Source of the DNA: Streptomyces sp. SCSIO 30461
GTDB taxonomy: Bacteria; Actinomycetota; Actinomycetes; Streptomycetales; Streptomycetaceae
DNA length: 64,000 bases
Assembly (NCBI RefSeq): GCF_037023745.1
Contig: NZ_CP146101.1
Location: 1,984,001 to 2,048,000, forward strand
Reading direction: 5' to 3'
Shown piece by piece: positions 17,527-25,818 of this stretch (position 1 is the first letter of the stretch; every line of letters starts with the position of its first letter). The notes under the pieces were generated by a model, which ran no database searches, had not been told where the DNA came from, and was given only the letters and a program-made list of their open reading frames with translations. The translations under genes and the position numbers were made by a program.

Positions 17527-17729
17527 TGGAGTCGAGCATCCCGCAACCCATCTGCGATGAAATTCGTTGTTCACTGCTCTGAATGTCACTGATTTCGCAA
17601 CTCGGAGGGTCTGGGTCTGTCGAAAACGTCGCCTGGCGGACTAGCCTCAAGGACGTATGGTTGGGGTGAGTTGGGGTGTCTCACCCAGTGGACATCCCAC
17701 CCGTTGGACATCTGACAGGAGGAGTGGCT
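17527..17729. promoter_or_regulatory. Divergent regulator/dehydrogenase control region
   Basis: 203 bp between the AsnC gene and the aldehyde dehydrogenase. The segment about 17555-17605 is unusually AT-rich for this genome. Further on are an inverted repeat GGGTGAG/CTCACCC (17664-17670 and 17680-17686), a direct repeat TTGGGGTG (17661, 17671) and TGGACATC twice (near 17689 and 17705). A likely binding region for the AsnC regulator. Confidence 0.55.
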
Positions 17730-19169
17730 GTGACCACCGAACTGCGTCGTCTGCGCAACTACATCGACGGAGAGTTCCGGGACGCCGCGGACGGGCGGAC
17801 CATCGAGGTGGTCAACCCGGCCACGGGTGAGGCCTACGCGACCTCGCCGCTGTCCGGCCAGGCGGATGTGGACGCCGCCATGGCCGCCGCTGCCGCCGCC
17901 TTCCCGGCCTGGCGCGACAGCACTCCGGCGGAGCGCCAGAAAGTCCTGCTGAAGATCGCGGACGCCTTCGAGGAGCGCGCGGAGGAGCTGATCGCGGCAG
18001 AGTCGGAGAACACCGGCAAGCCGCTGGAGCTCACCCGCACCGAAGAGATCCCGCCGATGATCGACCAGATCCGCTTCTTCGCGGGCGCAGCGCGGATGCT
18101 GGAGGGCCGCTCGGCCGGTGAGTACATGGAGGGCATGACCTCCATCGTGCGTCGCGAGCCGGTCGGCGTCTGCGCGCAGGTCGCGCCGTGGAACTACCCG
18201 ATGATGATGGCCGTCTGGAAGTTCGCCCCGGCGCTCGCCGCGGGCAACACGGTCGTCCTCAAGCCCTCGGACACCACCCCGGCGTCCACCGTGCTGATCG
18301 CCGAGATCATCGGCTCGATCGTGCCCAAGGGTGTCTTCAACGTCCTGTGCGGCGACCGCGACACCGGCCGCATGATGGTCGAGCACCGGACCCCGGCCAT
18401 GGCGTCCATCACCGGGTCGGTACGAGCCGGTATGCAGGTCGCCGAGTCCGCGGCCAAGGACGTCAAGCGCGTCCACCTGGAGCTGGGCGGCAAGGCGCCG
18501 GTCGTGGTCTTCGAGGACACCGACATCGCCAAGGCCGTCGAGGACATCTCGGTCGCCGGCTTCTTCAACGCGGGCCAGGACTGCACGGCGGCCACCCGCG
18601 TGCTGGTGCACGAGTCGATCCACGACGAGTTCGTGGCCGCGCTCGCGAAGGCGGCGAAGGACACGAAGACCGGCATGCCGGACGACGAGGACGTGCTGTA
18701 CGGCCCCCTCAACAACGCCAACCAGCTGAAGCAGGTCTCCGGCTTCATCGACCGCCTCCCGGCGCACGCCAAGGTCGAGGCGGGCGGCAACCGGGTCGGG
18801 GACAAGGGCTACTTCTACGCGCCGACCGTGGTCTCCGGGCTGAAGCAGGACGACGAGATCGTCCAGAACGAGGTCTTCGGGCCGGTCATCACCGTCCAGT
18901 CGTTCCGCGACGAGGAGCAGGCGGTCGAGTACGCGAACGGCGTGGAGTACGCGCTCGCGTCGTCGGTCTGGACGAAGGACCACGCCCGGGCGATGCGGAT
19001 GTCCAAGGTGCTGGACTTCGGCTGCGTGTGGATCAACACGCACATCCCCCTGGTGGCGGAGATGCCGCACGGCGGGTTCAAGAAGTCGGGGTACGGAAAG
19101 GACCTGTCGGCGTACGGGTTCGACGACTACACGCGCATCAAGCACGTGATGACGTCCCTCGACGCGTAG
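17730..19169 (+). CDS. Aminobutyraldehyde-type aldehyde dehydrogenase
   Basis: NAD(P)-dependent aldehyde dehydrogenase, 479 residues. Catalytic Cys C285 in FNAGQDCTAA, general base Glu in LELGGKAPVV, and cofactor-site CAQVAPWNYP. The C-terminal GGFKKSGYGKDLSAY is usual in gamma-aminobutyraldehyde dehydrogenases, so oxidation of 4-aminobutanal to GABA is the favoured role. GTG at 17730 chosen because AGGAGGAG (17718-17724) is correctly spaced. Divergent from the AsnC/aminotransferase pair. It shares GQDC and many blocks with the dehydrogenase at 27486. Confidence 0.9.
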   Translation: MTTELRRLRNYIDGEFRDAADGRTIEVVNPATGEAYATSPLSGQADVDAAMAAAAAAFPAWRDSTPAERQKVLLKIADAFEERAEELIAAESENTGKPLELTRTEEIPPMIDQIRFFAGAARMLEGRSAGEYMEGMTSIVRREPVGVCAQVAPWNYPMMMAVWKFAPALAAGNTVVLKPSDTTPASTVLIAEIIGSIVPKGVFNVLCGDRDTGRMMVEHRTPAMASITGSVRAGMQVAESAAKDVKRVHLELGGKAPVVVFEDTDIAKAVEDISVAGFFNAGQDCTAATRVLVHESIHDEFVAALAKAAKDTKTGMPDDEDVLYGPLNNANQLKQVSGFIDRLPAHAKVEAGGNRVGDKGYFYAPTVVSGLKQDDEIVQNEVFGPVITVQSFRDEEQAVEYANGVEYALASSVWTKDHARAMRMSKVLDFGCVWINTHIPLVAEMPHGGFKKSGYGKDLSAYGFDDYTRIKHVMTSLDA

Positions 19170-19220
19170 CACTCACGCCGGGTGGTGCGGGGCGGGCTCT
19201 CGGGCCTTCCCCCGCCCCCT

Positions 19221-19257
19221 GCAGAGGCCCGGTCGTCAAGGACGGCCGGGCCTCTGC
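19221..19257. terminator. Bidirectional terminator
   Basis: A 17-bp stem (19221-19237 with 19241-19257, one G-U pair) and a 3-nt loop, between the convergent aldehyde dehydrogenase and TetR genes. Confidence 0.88.
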
Positions 19258-19310
19258 TCGGTGCCGATCGCCATCGCCATCGCCGCAGGCCTCGTGCCGG
19301 GAGCGAGGCC

Positions 19311-19868
19311 TCAGCCCAGCCGGGTCGTGTGGAGGGCGAACAGCAGTCGCCAGGCGTAGCGGGCGATCTCAGGCGGCGACGCCGCCACCCGGGCGTGGAG
19401 CCAGTCGGCCAGCAGGCCGGTGAAGGTGGCCGCGACCGCCGATGCGACCAGATCGGCGTACGGCGCCCCGGCGAGCTCGCGTTCGCTGCGGCTGCGTTCC
19501 CGTAGTTCGTGGTGGAGCAACTCGCCCAGCGGGCCCCCGCCACCCTCCCGAAGCAGGACCCGGTAGAGGCCCGCATGGGGCTCGATGCCGGTGAAGAACG
19601 CCGTGAGCGCCTCCGGCGGTGTTTCCGGGCTCGGCACGCCACGCCACGCGTGCAGGGCGTCCACGGCTTCGCGGACGATCTCCGCGCAGGCGTCCACCGC
19701 GAGTGCTTCCAGGTCCGGGTAGTGCAGATAGAACGTGGCGCGGCCGACGCTCGCGCGCCGGACCAGGGTTGCGACGGTGAGCTCTGCCAGCGGCCGCTCA
19801 CCGCACTCCTCCAGCAGCGCGCGGCGCAGCCGTCGGCGGGTGCGCTCCGCGCGGGGGTCACCGCTCAT
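19311..19868 (-). CDS. TetR-family transcriptional regulator
   Basis: 185 residues. The N-terminal helix-turn-helix is clear: LAELTVATLVRRASVGRATF followed by YLHYPDLEAL. The C-terminal half is a helical ligand domain. It overlaps the upstream DUF1304 gene by 4 bases (ATGA) and so forms one operon with it. Two palindromes just upstream of that operon are good candidates for its operator, implying autoregulation. Effector unknown. Confidence 0.92.
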   Translation of the reverse strand: MSGDPRAERTRRRLRRALLEECGERPLAELTVATLVRRASVGRATFYLHYPDLEALAVDACAEIVREAVDALHAWRGVPSPETPPEALTAFFTGIEPHAGLYRVLLREGGGGPLGELLHHELRERSRSERELAGAPYADLVASAVAATFTGLLADWLHARVAASPPEIARYAWRLLFALHTTRLG

Positions 19869-20227
19869 CCGGCCACCAGTACCGCTGCCAGCGCCAGCCC
19901 GCCCGGCAGGGCCTGGGCTGCGTAGATGCGCCGGTTCGCGGTGGCGCCGCCGTACAGCCCGGCCACCAGTACGCAGCTCAGGAAGAACACCCGCACCTGG
20001 AACCCGGTCGGGTCGTCCGCTATCAGGCCCCAGACCAGCCCGGCGGCCAGGAACCCGTTGTAGAGGCCCTGGTTGGCTGCGAGGCGTGCGGTCAACTCGG
20101 CGGTCGGAGCGTCGAATCCCGAAAGCCGACGGCCCGGGGCACGCTCCCAGAGGAACATCTCGAGCACCAGGATGTAGGCGTGCAGCGCGGCGACCAGGCC
20201 GGTCAGAACATAGGAGAGCGCAGTCAT
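19865..20227 (-). CDS. DUF1304 small membrane protein
   Basis: 120 residues with four hydrophobic segments (LTGLVAALHAYILVLEMFLW; NGFLAAGLVWGLI; VFFLSCVLVAGLYG; a C-terminal helix). The EMFLW and NQGLYNGFLAAGL blocks are the hallmarks of DUF1304. Function unknown. Start ATG at 20227 follows a weak AGAAAGG. First gene of the pair with the TetR repressor, which probably controls its level. Confidence 0.88.
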   Translation of the reverse strand: MTALSYVLTGLVAALHAYILVLEMFLWERAPGRRLSGFDAPTAELTARLAANQGLYNGFLAAGLVWGLIADDPTGFQVRVFFLSCVLVAGLYGGATANRRIYAAQALPGGLALAAVLVAG

Positions 20228-20240
20228 TGGAGGCCCTTTC

Positions 20241-20275
20241 TGGACAAGTGTCCAGGAATTATAGACAGCTGTCCA
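20241..20275 (-). promoter_or_regulatory. Twin TetR operators with -10 element
   Basis: Two 14-bp palindromes, TGGACAAGTGTCCA (20241-20254) and TAGACAGCTGTCCA (20262-20275), share the pattern TGGACANNTGTCCA. They are 21 bp apart centre to centre, two helical turns. Read on the reverse strand, a perfect TATAAT lies at 20258-20263 between them. Repressor binding would block the promoter of the DUF1304-TetR operon. Confidence 0.8.
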
Positions 20276-20359
20276 TGATCGGCGGGTGTCGGGTTGGACG
20301 TCTCCCGCTCGACGCAGCGTCGACTGCCGCGCACACCGACCGCTCGGCATGCTGGACGT

Positions 20360-20699
20360 GTGCAGGTGAAGCCTCAGAGTCCACTCGTGTCACGTCGGTC
20401 CGTGCTGCGCACCCTCGGGGGCGCCGGAGCCGGCGCGGTGGGTCATCGCCGTCGCCTTCTACGGCCCCTACCGCGACCCGGTGCGCAACATCTGGGTCAT
20501 CGAGTTCGGCATGATCGCGTGCGCCGGGATCATCCCGCTGGCCCTGATCTGCGGACCGATCCGGGGCATTCCCTTCTGGTGGACCGTCATCGACATGTCC
20601 TTCGGGCTGTTCGGGGTGCTCCCGCTGCTGCTGGTGCGGCGACTGATCAAGCGCTTGGAGGCGCTGAGCGTCCCCGTGCGCGTACCCGTTGCCGCGTAG
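20360..20699 (+). pseudogene. Composite gene remnant: Tat leader joined to membrane-protein tail
   Basis: A GTG at 20360 opens a frame with a twin-arginine-like leader (SRRSVLRTLGGAGAGAVG) that loses sense after about 30 residues. In another frame, from about 20436, comes a plausible membrane-protein tail (FYGPYRDPVRNIWVIEFGMI ... FWWTVIDMSFGLFGVLPLLL) ending in a stop at 20697-20699. That tail has no upstream start except a GTG at 20481. It looks like the ends of two genes fused by deletion. A short real gene from 20481 (72 residues) cannot be excluded. Confidence 0.45.
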
Positions 20700-20759
20700 C
20701 TCCCGCTACGGCAAGGAGCGCCGTCCCCCGGCGGGCTTCCGCCGGGGAGGTACGCGAGG

Positions 20760-21953
20760 TCAGTGCCCGGGCCTGCTGAACACCGCGCCGATGACGGCCG
20801 CTGCCACAGAGTTGGTGCCCTGACCCTTGGCGTCCGTGGAGTTGACGTTGTACACCAACGTGCGGCACAGGTCGCGGGTGGCGCCGATCCCCGTGCTGTA
20901 GCCCCAGCGGGCACCCGTCTTGCCCCATATCTCACGCCCGCCCTGCTTCGACACGGACAGGCCGGCCGAGTACACGGCAGGGTCTCCTGACACATGGTCG
21001 CGCACCCTCTCACCCGGGAGGGTGAACATCTCTTCCAGTAGTGGTCCGCGAACGATCCGGCCTTGGAAGAGGGCCTTGGTGAACCGCTCCAGATCAGCGG
21101 TCGTGGAGATCAGGTCGCCCGCCGCCCAGGCATCCGTCACACCCCACACCGTCACATCGAGCAGGCCTTCGACGCCGTCGTCCAGCGTCATCGTCTGGTA
21201 ACCGCGGTTGTGCGGGCCCCTGATGCGCGGGTCGGTGCCGGGGAAGTAGGTGCCGCGCAGGCCGAGCGGCTTCAGGACGCGGCGCCCGACGGCGTCCGCG
21301 TACCGCTCGCCCGTCACCCGCTCGACCAGCAGTCCGGCGACGGTGTAGCCGATGTTGAGGTAGTGCTGCTCGGTACCCGGCTCGAACTCCTTTGTCTTGG
21401 CCGTGGCGGAGCGCACCATCGCCCGCGGGTCATGCACCGCGAAGCGGTTCTCGTACCACTCCTCGACCGTGCCTCCCGGCACATCGGCGCTCGGGATGCC
21501 ATGCGTGTGGTTCAGCAATTGGCGCACGGTGACCCGCCCGTACGCCGCGGGGACCAGATCGGGCAGATACGAGCGCACGGGGCGGTCCAGGCCGACCTTC
21601 CCCTCGGCCGCCAGCTGGAGCACCACCGCCGCGGTGAAGACCTTTGTCACCGAGCCGGCGCGGAAGCGCGCGTCAGGGTCGGCCGGACGACCCGAGTCCA
21701 GATCACGAACGCCGGAACTCCCGTGCCAACTGCCCTCGTCGCCGCCCACCCGCACCAGCGCTGCCGTCGCACGGGCATGGGGCAGTCCGGTGATCGCCTC
21801 GCGCAGGGCCTTCGCGTCCGGGGCGCCGGCCCGGTCCTGACAGGCGGTCGCCGGAGCGTCCGCGACGGCCGGGAAGATGCCCGGACCGGCACTGACGCCG
21901 AGGACGAGCGCGGCGGCGAGGAAGCCGCGGATACCGAAGGTTCGGGGGTTCAT
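20760..21953 (-). CDS. Secreted serine hydrolase, class C beta-lactamase/DD-peptidase family
   Basis: 397 residues with a signal peptide (about 1-32, ending PAVADA). The SxxK active site is S101-V-T-K104, the second motif is Y198-L-N200, and the third is KTG in WGKTGARWGYS near residue 355. This is the D-alanyl-D-alanine carboxypeptidase/esterase group; a role in peptidoglycan or ester hydrolysis is inferred. It lies 96 bp downstream of a response regulator gene on the same strand, which may control it. Confidence 0.88.
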   Translation of the reverse strand: MNPRTFGIRGFLAAALVLGVSAGPGIFPAVADAPATACQDRAGAPDAKALREAITGLPHARATAALVRVGGDEGSWHGSSGVRDLDSGRPADPDARFRAGSVTKVFTAAVVLQLAAEGKVGLDRPVRSYLPDLVPAAYGRVTVRQLLNHTHGIPSADVPGGTVEEWYENRFAVHDPRAMVRSATAKTKEFEPGTEQHYLNIGYTVAGLLVERVTGERYADAVGRRVLKPLGLRGTYFPGTDPRIRGPHNRGYQTMTLDDGVEGLLDVTVWGVTDAWAAGDLISTTADLERFTKALFQGRIVRGPLLEEMFTLPGERVRDHVSGDPAVYSAGLSVSKQGGREIWGKTGARWGYSTGIGATRDLCRTLVYNVNSTDAKGQGTNSVAAAVIGAVFSRPGH

Positions 21954-22049
21954 GGTCGTCTCCTGGGACGCGAACGGCTGTTCCGTACGCGTCCATCCTG
22001 TCGACCGGTCGGTCGGCGCGGATCGCCGACGAGAGCGGTATCGGTCCGC

Positions 22050-22763
22050 TCAGTTCCTCGCCGGTACGGGGGAGGCAGCGAGTCCTGCTCCCCCGTGCGG
22101 GGGATGCCCTGCGGCGATCAACCCCGTCTCGTAGGCGCAGATGACCGCCTGGACACGGTCCCGCAGGCCGAGCTTCGACAGCACGTTGCCCACATGCGTC
22201 TTGACGGTGTGCTCACTGACCACGAGTCTTGCCGCGATCTCCGCGTTGGACAGCCCGTGCCCCAGCAGGAGCAGCGTCTCCCGTTCCCGTGCCGTCAGCG
22301 CGTCCAGCCGTCCGCAGTCCAGCGCCGCCCGGGGACGTGCGGCGCGCTGGGTGAACTCCTCCACCAACCGGCGGGCCACCGAAGGCGCGAGAAGCGAGTC
22401 GCCCCGTGCCGCGACCCGCACCGCGTGCACGAGGTCGTCGCGGCGTACGTCCTTCAGCAGGAAGCCACTGGCGCCCGCCTGCAGCGCCTCGAAGACGTAC
22501 TCGTCGGTGTCGAACGTCGTCAGCATCACGGTGCGGCAGGTGGATAGGGCGCTGATGGTGCGGCAGGCCTCGATCCCGTCCGCACCGGGCATCCGGACGT
22601 CGAGCAGTGCCACATCAGGGGAGTGGCGGCGTACCGCGTCCACGGCTGCCACCCCGTCCTCGGCCTCGGCCACGACCTCGATGTCCTGCTGGGCCTCCAG
22701 GATCATCACGAGGCCGCTGCGCACCAACTCCTGGTCATCGGCCACCACCACACGGATCGTCAA
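22050..22763 (-). CDS. NarL/LuxR-type response regulator
   Basis: 237 residues. Receiver domain with phospho-acceptor D55 (VALLDVRMPG), acidic pair D9-D10, and Lys in FLLKDVRRDD. LuxR-type helix-turn-helix from about 165 (LTARERETLLLL ... NAEIAARLVVSEHTVKTHV). A glycine/proline-rich tail follows. The ATG overlaps the kinase stop (ATGA), so the pair is translationally coupled. Target genes unknown; the downstream serine hydrolase is a candidate. Confidence 0.95.
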   Translation of the reverse strand: MTIRVVVADDQELVRSGLVMILEAQQDIEVVAEAEDGVAAVDAVRRHSPDVALLDVRMPGADGIEACRTISALSTCRTVMLTTFDTDEYVFEALQAGASGFLLKDVRRDDLVHAVRVAARGDSLLAPSVARRLVEEFTQRAARPRAALDCGRLDALTARERETLLLLGHGLSNAEIAARLVVSEHTVKTHVGNVLSKLGLRDRVQAVICAYETGLIAAGHPPHGGAGLAASPVPARN

Positions 22764-23971
22764 CTCCCCACCTCCGCCCCGGATCCTACGGACGGGATGG
22801 GGAGCGTGACGACCAGTTCGAAGCCCCGGTCGTCGGGGCGAGGTCCGGTGCGAGCGGTGCCGCCGTGCGCCGCGGCGCGCTCGCGTACCCCGATCAGCCC
22901 GTGCCCGAGGACGTCGTCCGCGGACCGCTCCGGCCCCCGGCCGTCATCGGTGACGGTGATCTCCAGCAGGTCCGGCCGATATCCGAGGCGCACCAGGGCC
23001 ACCGTGGCGTCCGCGTGCCTGACCACATTCGTCAGGGCCTCCTGGACCACCCGGTATGCCGTCGTGCCGGTGTCCCCCGGCAGCGGGCGCGGCTCACCCG
23101 CCGTCTCGTACACGACGTCCAGGCCGCTGGCACGTACCCGTTCCACCAGCAGCGGCAGCGCCGCGGGCCCCGGCTGCGGCTCGCGCGGGGAGCGACCCTG
23201 GAGCGCGGCGTCGTCGCGCAGCACGCCCAGCATCCGGCGCAGCTGTGCCATGGCGTCCCTGCCGGTCTCCGAGATCCCGTCGAACATGGCCTCCGCACGT
23301 TCCGGAGCGGTGCGGACCGCCAGTGGGCCCGCCTCCGCCTGGACGACCATCAGGCTCACCGCATGCGAGAGGATGTCGTGCATCTCCCGGGCGATACGGG
23401 CTCGCTCCCGCGCCGCCGCCTGCTCCGCCTCGATCCGGTTGGCTCGCTCCGACTGCGCGGCGCGGTCCTCAACGGCCCGGACGTACGCCTGGCGTGTGTC
23501 GGTGAGCCGGCCGAAGACGTACGCGGCGCCGAAGACGAACAGCGAGAACAGCAGTTCCTTGGCGGCGCCGGAGTTGGTGGCGACCGAGGGGAACACGAGC
23601 ACGAACGTCAGGGCGGCGATGCCGAGCCGCTGCCGTGGCGGAGAGAGGGCAGCCACCGTGTAGACGGCGACCAGACCCGGGTACGGCAGGGGCTGGCCCG
23701 GACCGTCGACAGAGAAGCGGTAGAGCGCCCCTGCGGCCACCACGGCGAAGTACACGGCGACGGGCGCGCTGCGCCGCCACACCAGCGGCACCGCAGTCAG
23801 GGTCGTCAGGGCATACGCCGCCCAGGTGGCGTCCGGCAGTTCGGGCGCGCGCGGCACCACGAACGGCATGGTCAGTGCGGCCTGCACCAGCAGGGCGAGG
23901 CCGAGGTCCGCCCGCCGAGGGTTCGCACCCCAGTGTCTTCGCCAGCGCTCCCAGGCTCCCCGCGGGCCCAA
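22760..23971 (-). CDS. Two-component sensor histidine kinase (NarL-partner type)
   Basis: About 403 residues if started at the TTG at 23971; GTG at 24007 and GTG at 24094 are longer alternatives that overlap the preceding gene. About five hydrophobic segments at the N-terminus, then the HisKA_3 box ARIAREMHDILSHAVSLM with the phospho-His, then a GHKL ATPase domain (QEALTNVVRHADAT; GHGLIGVRERAAAHGG). Membrane-located sensor with no large external domain, so the signal is probably in the membrane. Forms a pair with the response regulator downstream. Confidence 0.9.
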   Translation of the reverse strand: MGPRGAWERWRRHWGANPRRADLGLALLVQAALTMPFVVPRAPELPDATWAAYALTTLTAVPLVWRRSAPVAVYFAVVAAGALYRFSVDGPGQPLPYPGLVAVYTVAALSPPRQRLGIAALTFVLVFPSVATNSGAAKELLFSLFVFGAAYVFGRLTDTRQAYVRAVEDRAAQSERANRIEAEQAAARERARIAREMHDILSHAVSLMVVQAEAGPLAVRTAPERAEAMFDGISETGRDAMAQLRRMLGVLRDDAALQGRSPREPQPGPAALPLLVERVRASGLDVVYETAGEPRPLPGDTGTTAYRVVQEALTNVVRHADATVALVRLGYRPDLLEITVTDDGRGPERSADDVLGHGLIGVRERAAAHGGTARTGPRPDDRGFELVVTLPIPSVGSGAEVGS

Positions 23972-24669
23972 CTCGTCCGCCCTATCTCTCCTGGCGCTTC
24001 GTGGCACGCATGTTGCGCAGCACGGCGGCCAGCGTTGCGACTCGGTTGGTGGTGATGGAGTCGGCGCATCGTGCGGCGGGTGTCCGCGGTCCACGCGGAG
24101 AGCAGGCAGCCGTCCGCATGGACGCGGTCCGCGAGCTCCCGGCTCACCAGACCGAAGCTGTAGTTGAGCCAGCGGGGCCTGACCACGTCCAGCAGCACCG
24201 GGCGCGGCGGGGCCAGCGTCGTCCAGGTCAGGGCGATCTCCGCGTCCGGGTCGGCGGCGCGGACCGCGACCATGGCGGTGAGGCCCCCGCAGTAGTAGAC
24301 CCGATCAGCTGCGCCGCCATCGCGGACCGCGCCCACGATGGCGCGCACGGCGGACTCGTCGGCACCGGGAAGATCGAGCATCAGCCGATGGCCGCCGACC
24401 ACGGCAAGCGCTTCATGCAGTGTGGGGACGCCACCCCGCGTCAGCTCGGTCAGCTCGGCGTGCGACAGCCGGGCGAGCGGGCGGTCATGACACCACAATC
24501 GCCTGAGGGTGTCGTCGTGCAGCAGCACGGGCACCCGGTCTCGGGTCAGCCGTACATCGACCTCGACGGCGTCCGCGCCCTGCTCGACGGCGGCGACCAG
24601 CGACGGCAGGGTGTTCTCTCGGGCCAGATACGGGTCCCCGCGGTGGCCCACCAGGGTCACGGTGCGCAT
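23872..24669 (-). CDS. Glycerophosphodiester phosphodiesterase family, C-terminus frameshifted
   Basis: Hydrolyses glycerophosphodiesters to glycerol 3-phosphate and an alcohol. The catalytic start VGHRGDPYLARENT and the metal-site VEVDVRLTRD are intact. Up to LSAWTADTRRTMRRL the sequence is normal; then, at about 24072, it shifts to a frame ending in low-similarity residues at 23872. The adjacent frame gives a sensible end (DSITTNRVATLAAVL ...) with a stop at 23983-23985. A loss of 2 mod 3 bases fits. The product as written overlaps the kinase by 100 bp. 10 bp after the deaminase gene. Confidence 0.8.
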   Translation of the reverse strand: MRTVTLVGHRGDPYLARENTLPSLVAAVEQGADAVEVDVRLTRDRVPVLLHDDTLRRLWCHDRPLARLSHAELTELTRGGVPTLHEALAVVGGHRLMLDLPGADESAVRAIVGAVRDGGAADRVYYCGGLTAMVAVRAADPDAEIALTWTTLAPPRPVLLDVVRPRWLNYSFGLVSRELADRVHADGCLLSAWTADTRRTMRRLHHHQPSRNAGRRAAQHACHEAPGEIGRTSWARGEPGSAGEDTGVRTLGGRTSASPCWCRPH

Positions 24670-24679
24670 GGCGCCGGCC

Positions 24680-25705
24680 TCACTTCACCAGCCACTGCTC
24701 GGTGTAGGTGTCGATCTCCGAAGCGATCCGGGCCTTGCCCGCGCTGTCCAGGAAGGACGCTTCGACGGCGTTCTTCGCGAGCGCTGCGATGCCGCGCTCG
24801 TCCAGGTCGAGCAGCCGGGCTGCGACCGCGTACTCGTTGTTGAGATCGGTGCCGAACATCGGTGGGTCGTCGCTGTTGACGGTCACCAGCACACCGGCTG
24901 CCACCATCTCCTTGATGGGGTGCTCATCGAGGGTCGCGACGGCGCGAGTGGCGATGTTGGAGGTCGGGCAGACCTCCAGCGCGATGCGCTGCTCGGCCAG
25001 GTGGGCCAGCAGCTCGTGGTCCTGAGTGGCACTGGTGCCGTGGCCGATGCGCTCGGCGCCCAGGTCGTTCAGCGCGTCCCAGACGGTGCCGGGGCCGGTG
25101 GTCTCACCCGCGTGCGGGACGGAGTGCAGCCCGGCGGCGATCGCACGGTCGAAGTACGGCTTGAACTGGGGCCGTGGCACCCCGATCTCGGGGCCGCCGA
25201 GGCCGAACGAGACCAGCCCGTCCGGGCGCAGATCGACCGCGAGCCGGGCGGTCTCCTCCGCCGCGTCGAGCCCCGCCTCGCCCGGGATGTCGAAGCACCA
25301 CCGCAGCACCACTCCGAGCTCTGCCTCGGCTGCCTTGCGGGCGTCCTCGATGGCCTCCATGAAGCCCTGCTCGGGGATGCCCCGGCGGGTCGAGCTGAAG
25401 GGCGTGATGGTCAGTTCCGCGTAGCGGATGTTCTGCCGGGCCATGTCACGGGCGACCTCGAAGGTCAGCAGGCGCACGTCCTCGGGGGTGCGGACCAGGT
25501 CCACGACGGACAGATAGACCTCGATGAAGTGCGCGAAGTCCGTGAAGGTGAAGTATTCGGCGAGCGCGGCCGGGTCAGTGGGTACCTTGGAGTCCGGGTG
25601 CCGGGCGGCCAGCTCGGACACGATGCGCGGGGAAGCCGACCCCACGTGGTGGACATGCAGCTCCGCCTTGGGCAGCCCGGCGATGAAGGGGTGCAGATCG
25701 GTCAT
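24680..25705 (-). CDS. Adenosine deaminase-family amidohydrolase
   Basis: 341 residues. Zinc-binding HxH is H17-V-H19 in KAELHVHHVGS; further metal and catalytic motifs are SVPHAGE and VNSDDPPMF. The ATG at 25705 follows GGAGG at good spacing. Classical role is adenosine to inosine. Streptomyces make menaquinone by the futalosine route and need an aminodeoxyfutalosine deaminase from this family, so that is a real alternative. First gene of a reverse-strand run with the phosphodiesterase, kinase and regulator. Confidence 0.87.
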   Translation of the reverse strand: MTDLHPFIAGLPKAELHVHHVGSASPRIVSELAARHPDSKVPTDPAALAEYFTFTDFAHFIEVYLSVVDLVRTPEDVRLLTFEVARDMARQNIRYAELTITPFSSTRRGIPEQGFMEAIEDARKAAEAELGVVLRWCFDIPGEAGLDAAEETARLAVDLRPDGLVSFGLGGPEIGVPRPQFKPYFDRAIAAGLHSVPHAGETTGPGTVWDALNDLGAERIGHGTSATQDHELLAHLAEQRIALEVCPTSNIATRAVATLDEHPIKEMVAAGVLVTVNSDDPPMFGTDLNNEYAVAARLLDLDERGIAALAKNAVEASFLDSAGKARIASEIDTYTEQWLVK

Positions 25706-25818
25706 CGGGTCCTCCGTGGATGCTGGGCCGTCCCGGTCAGGGATCATCGTAGGCGGGCTGTCCGCGGCCTTGCGCGGCGCCCGTAGCATGACCAGTTCAC
25801 GATGGGGGAGGACGACAC

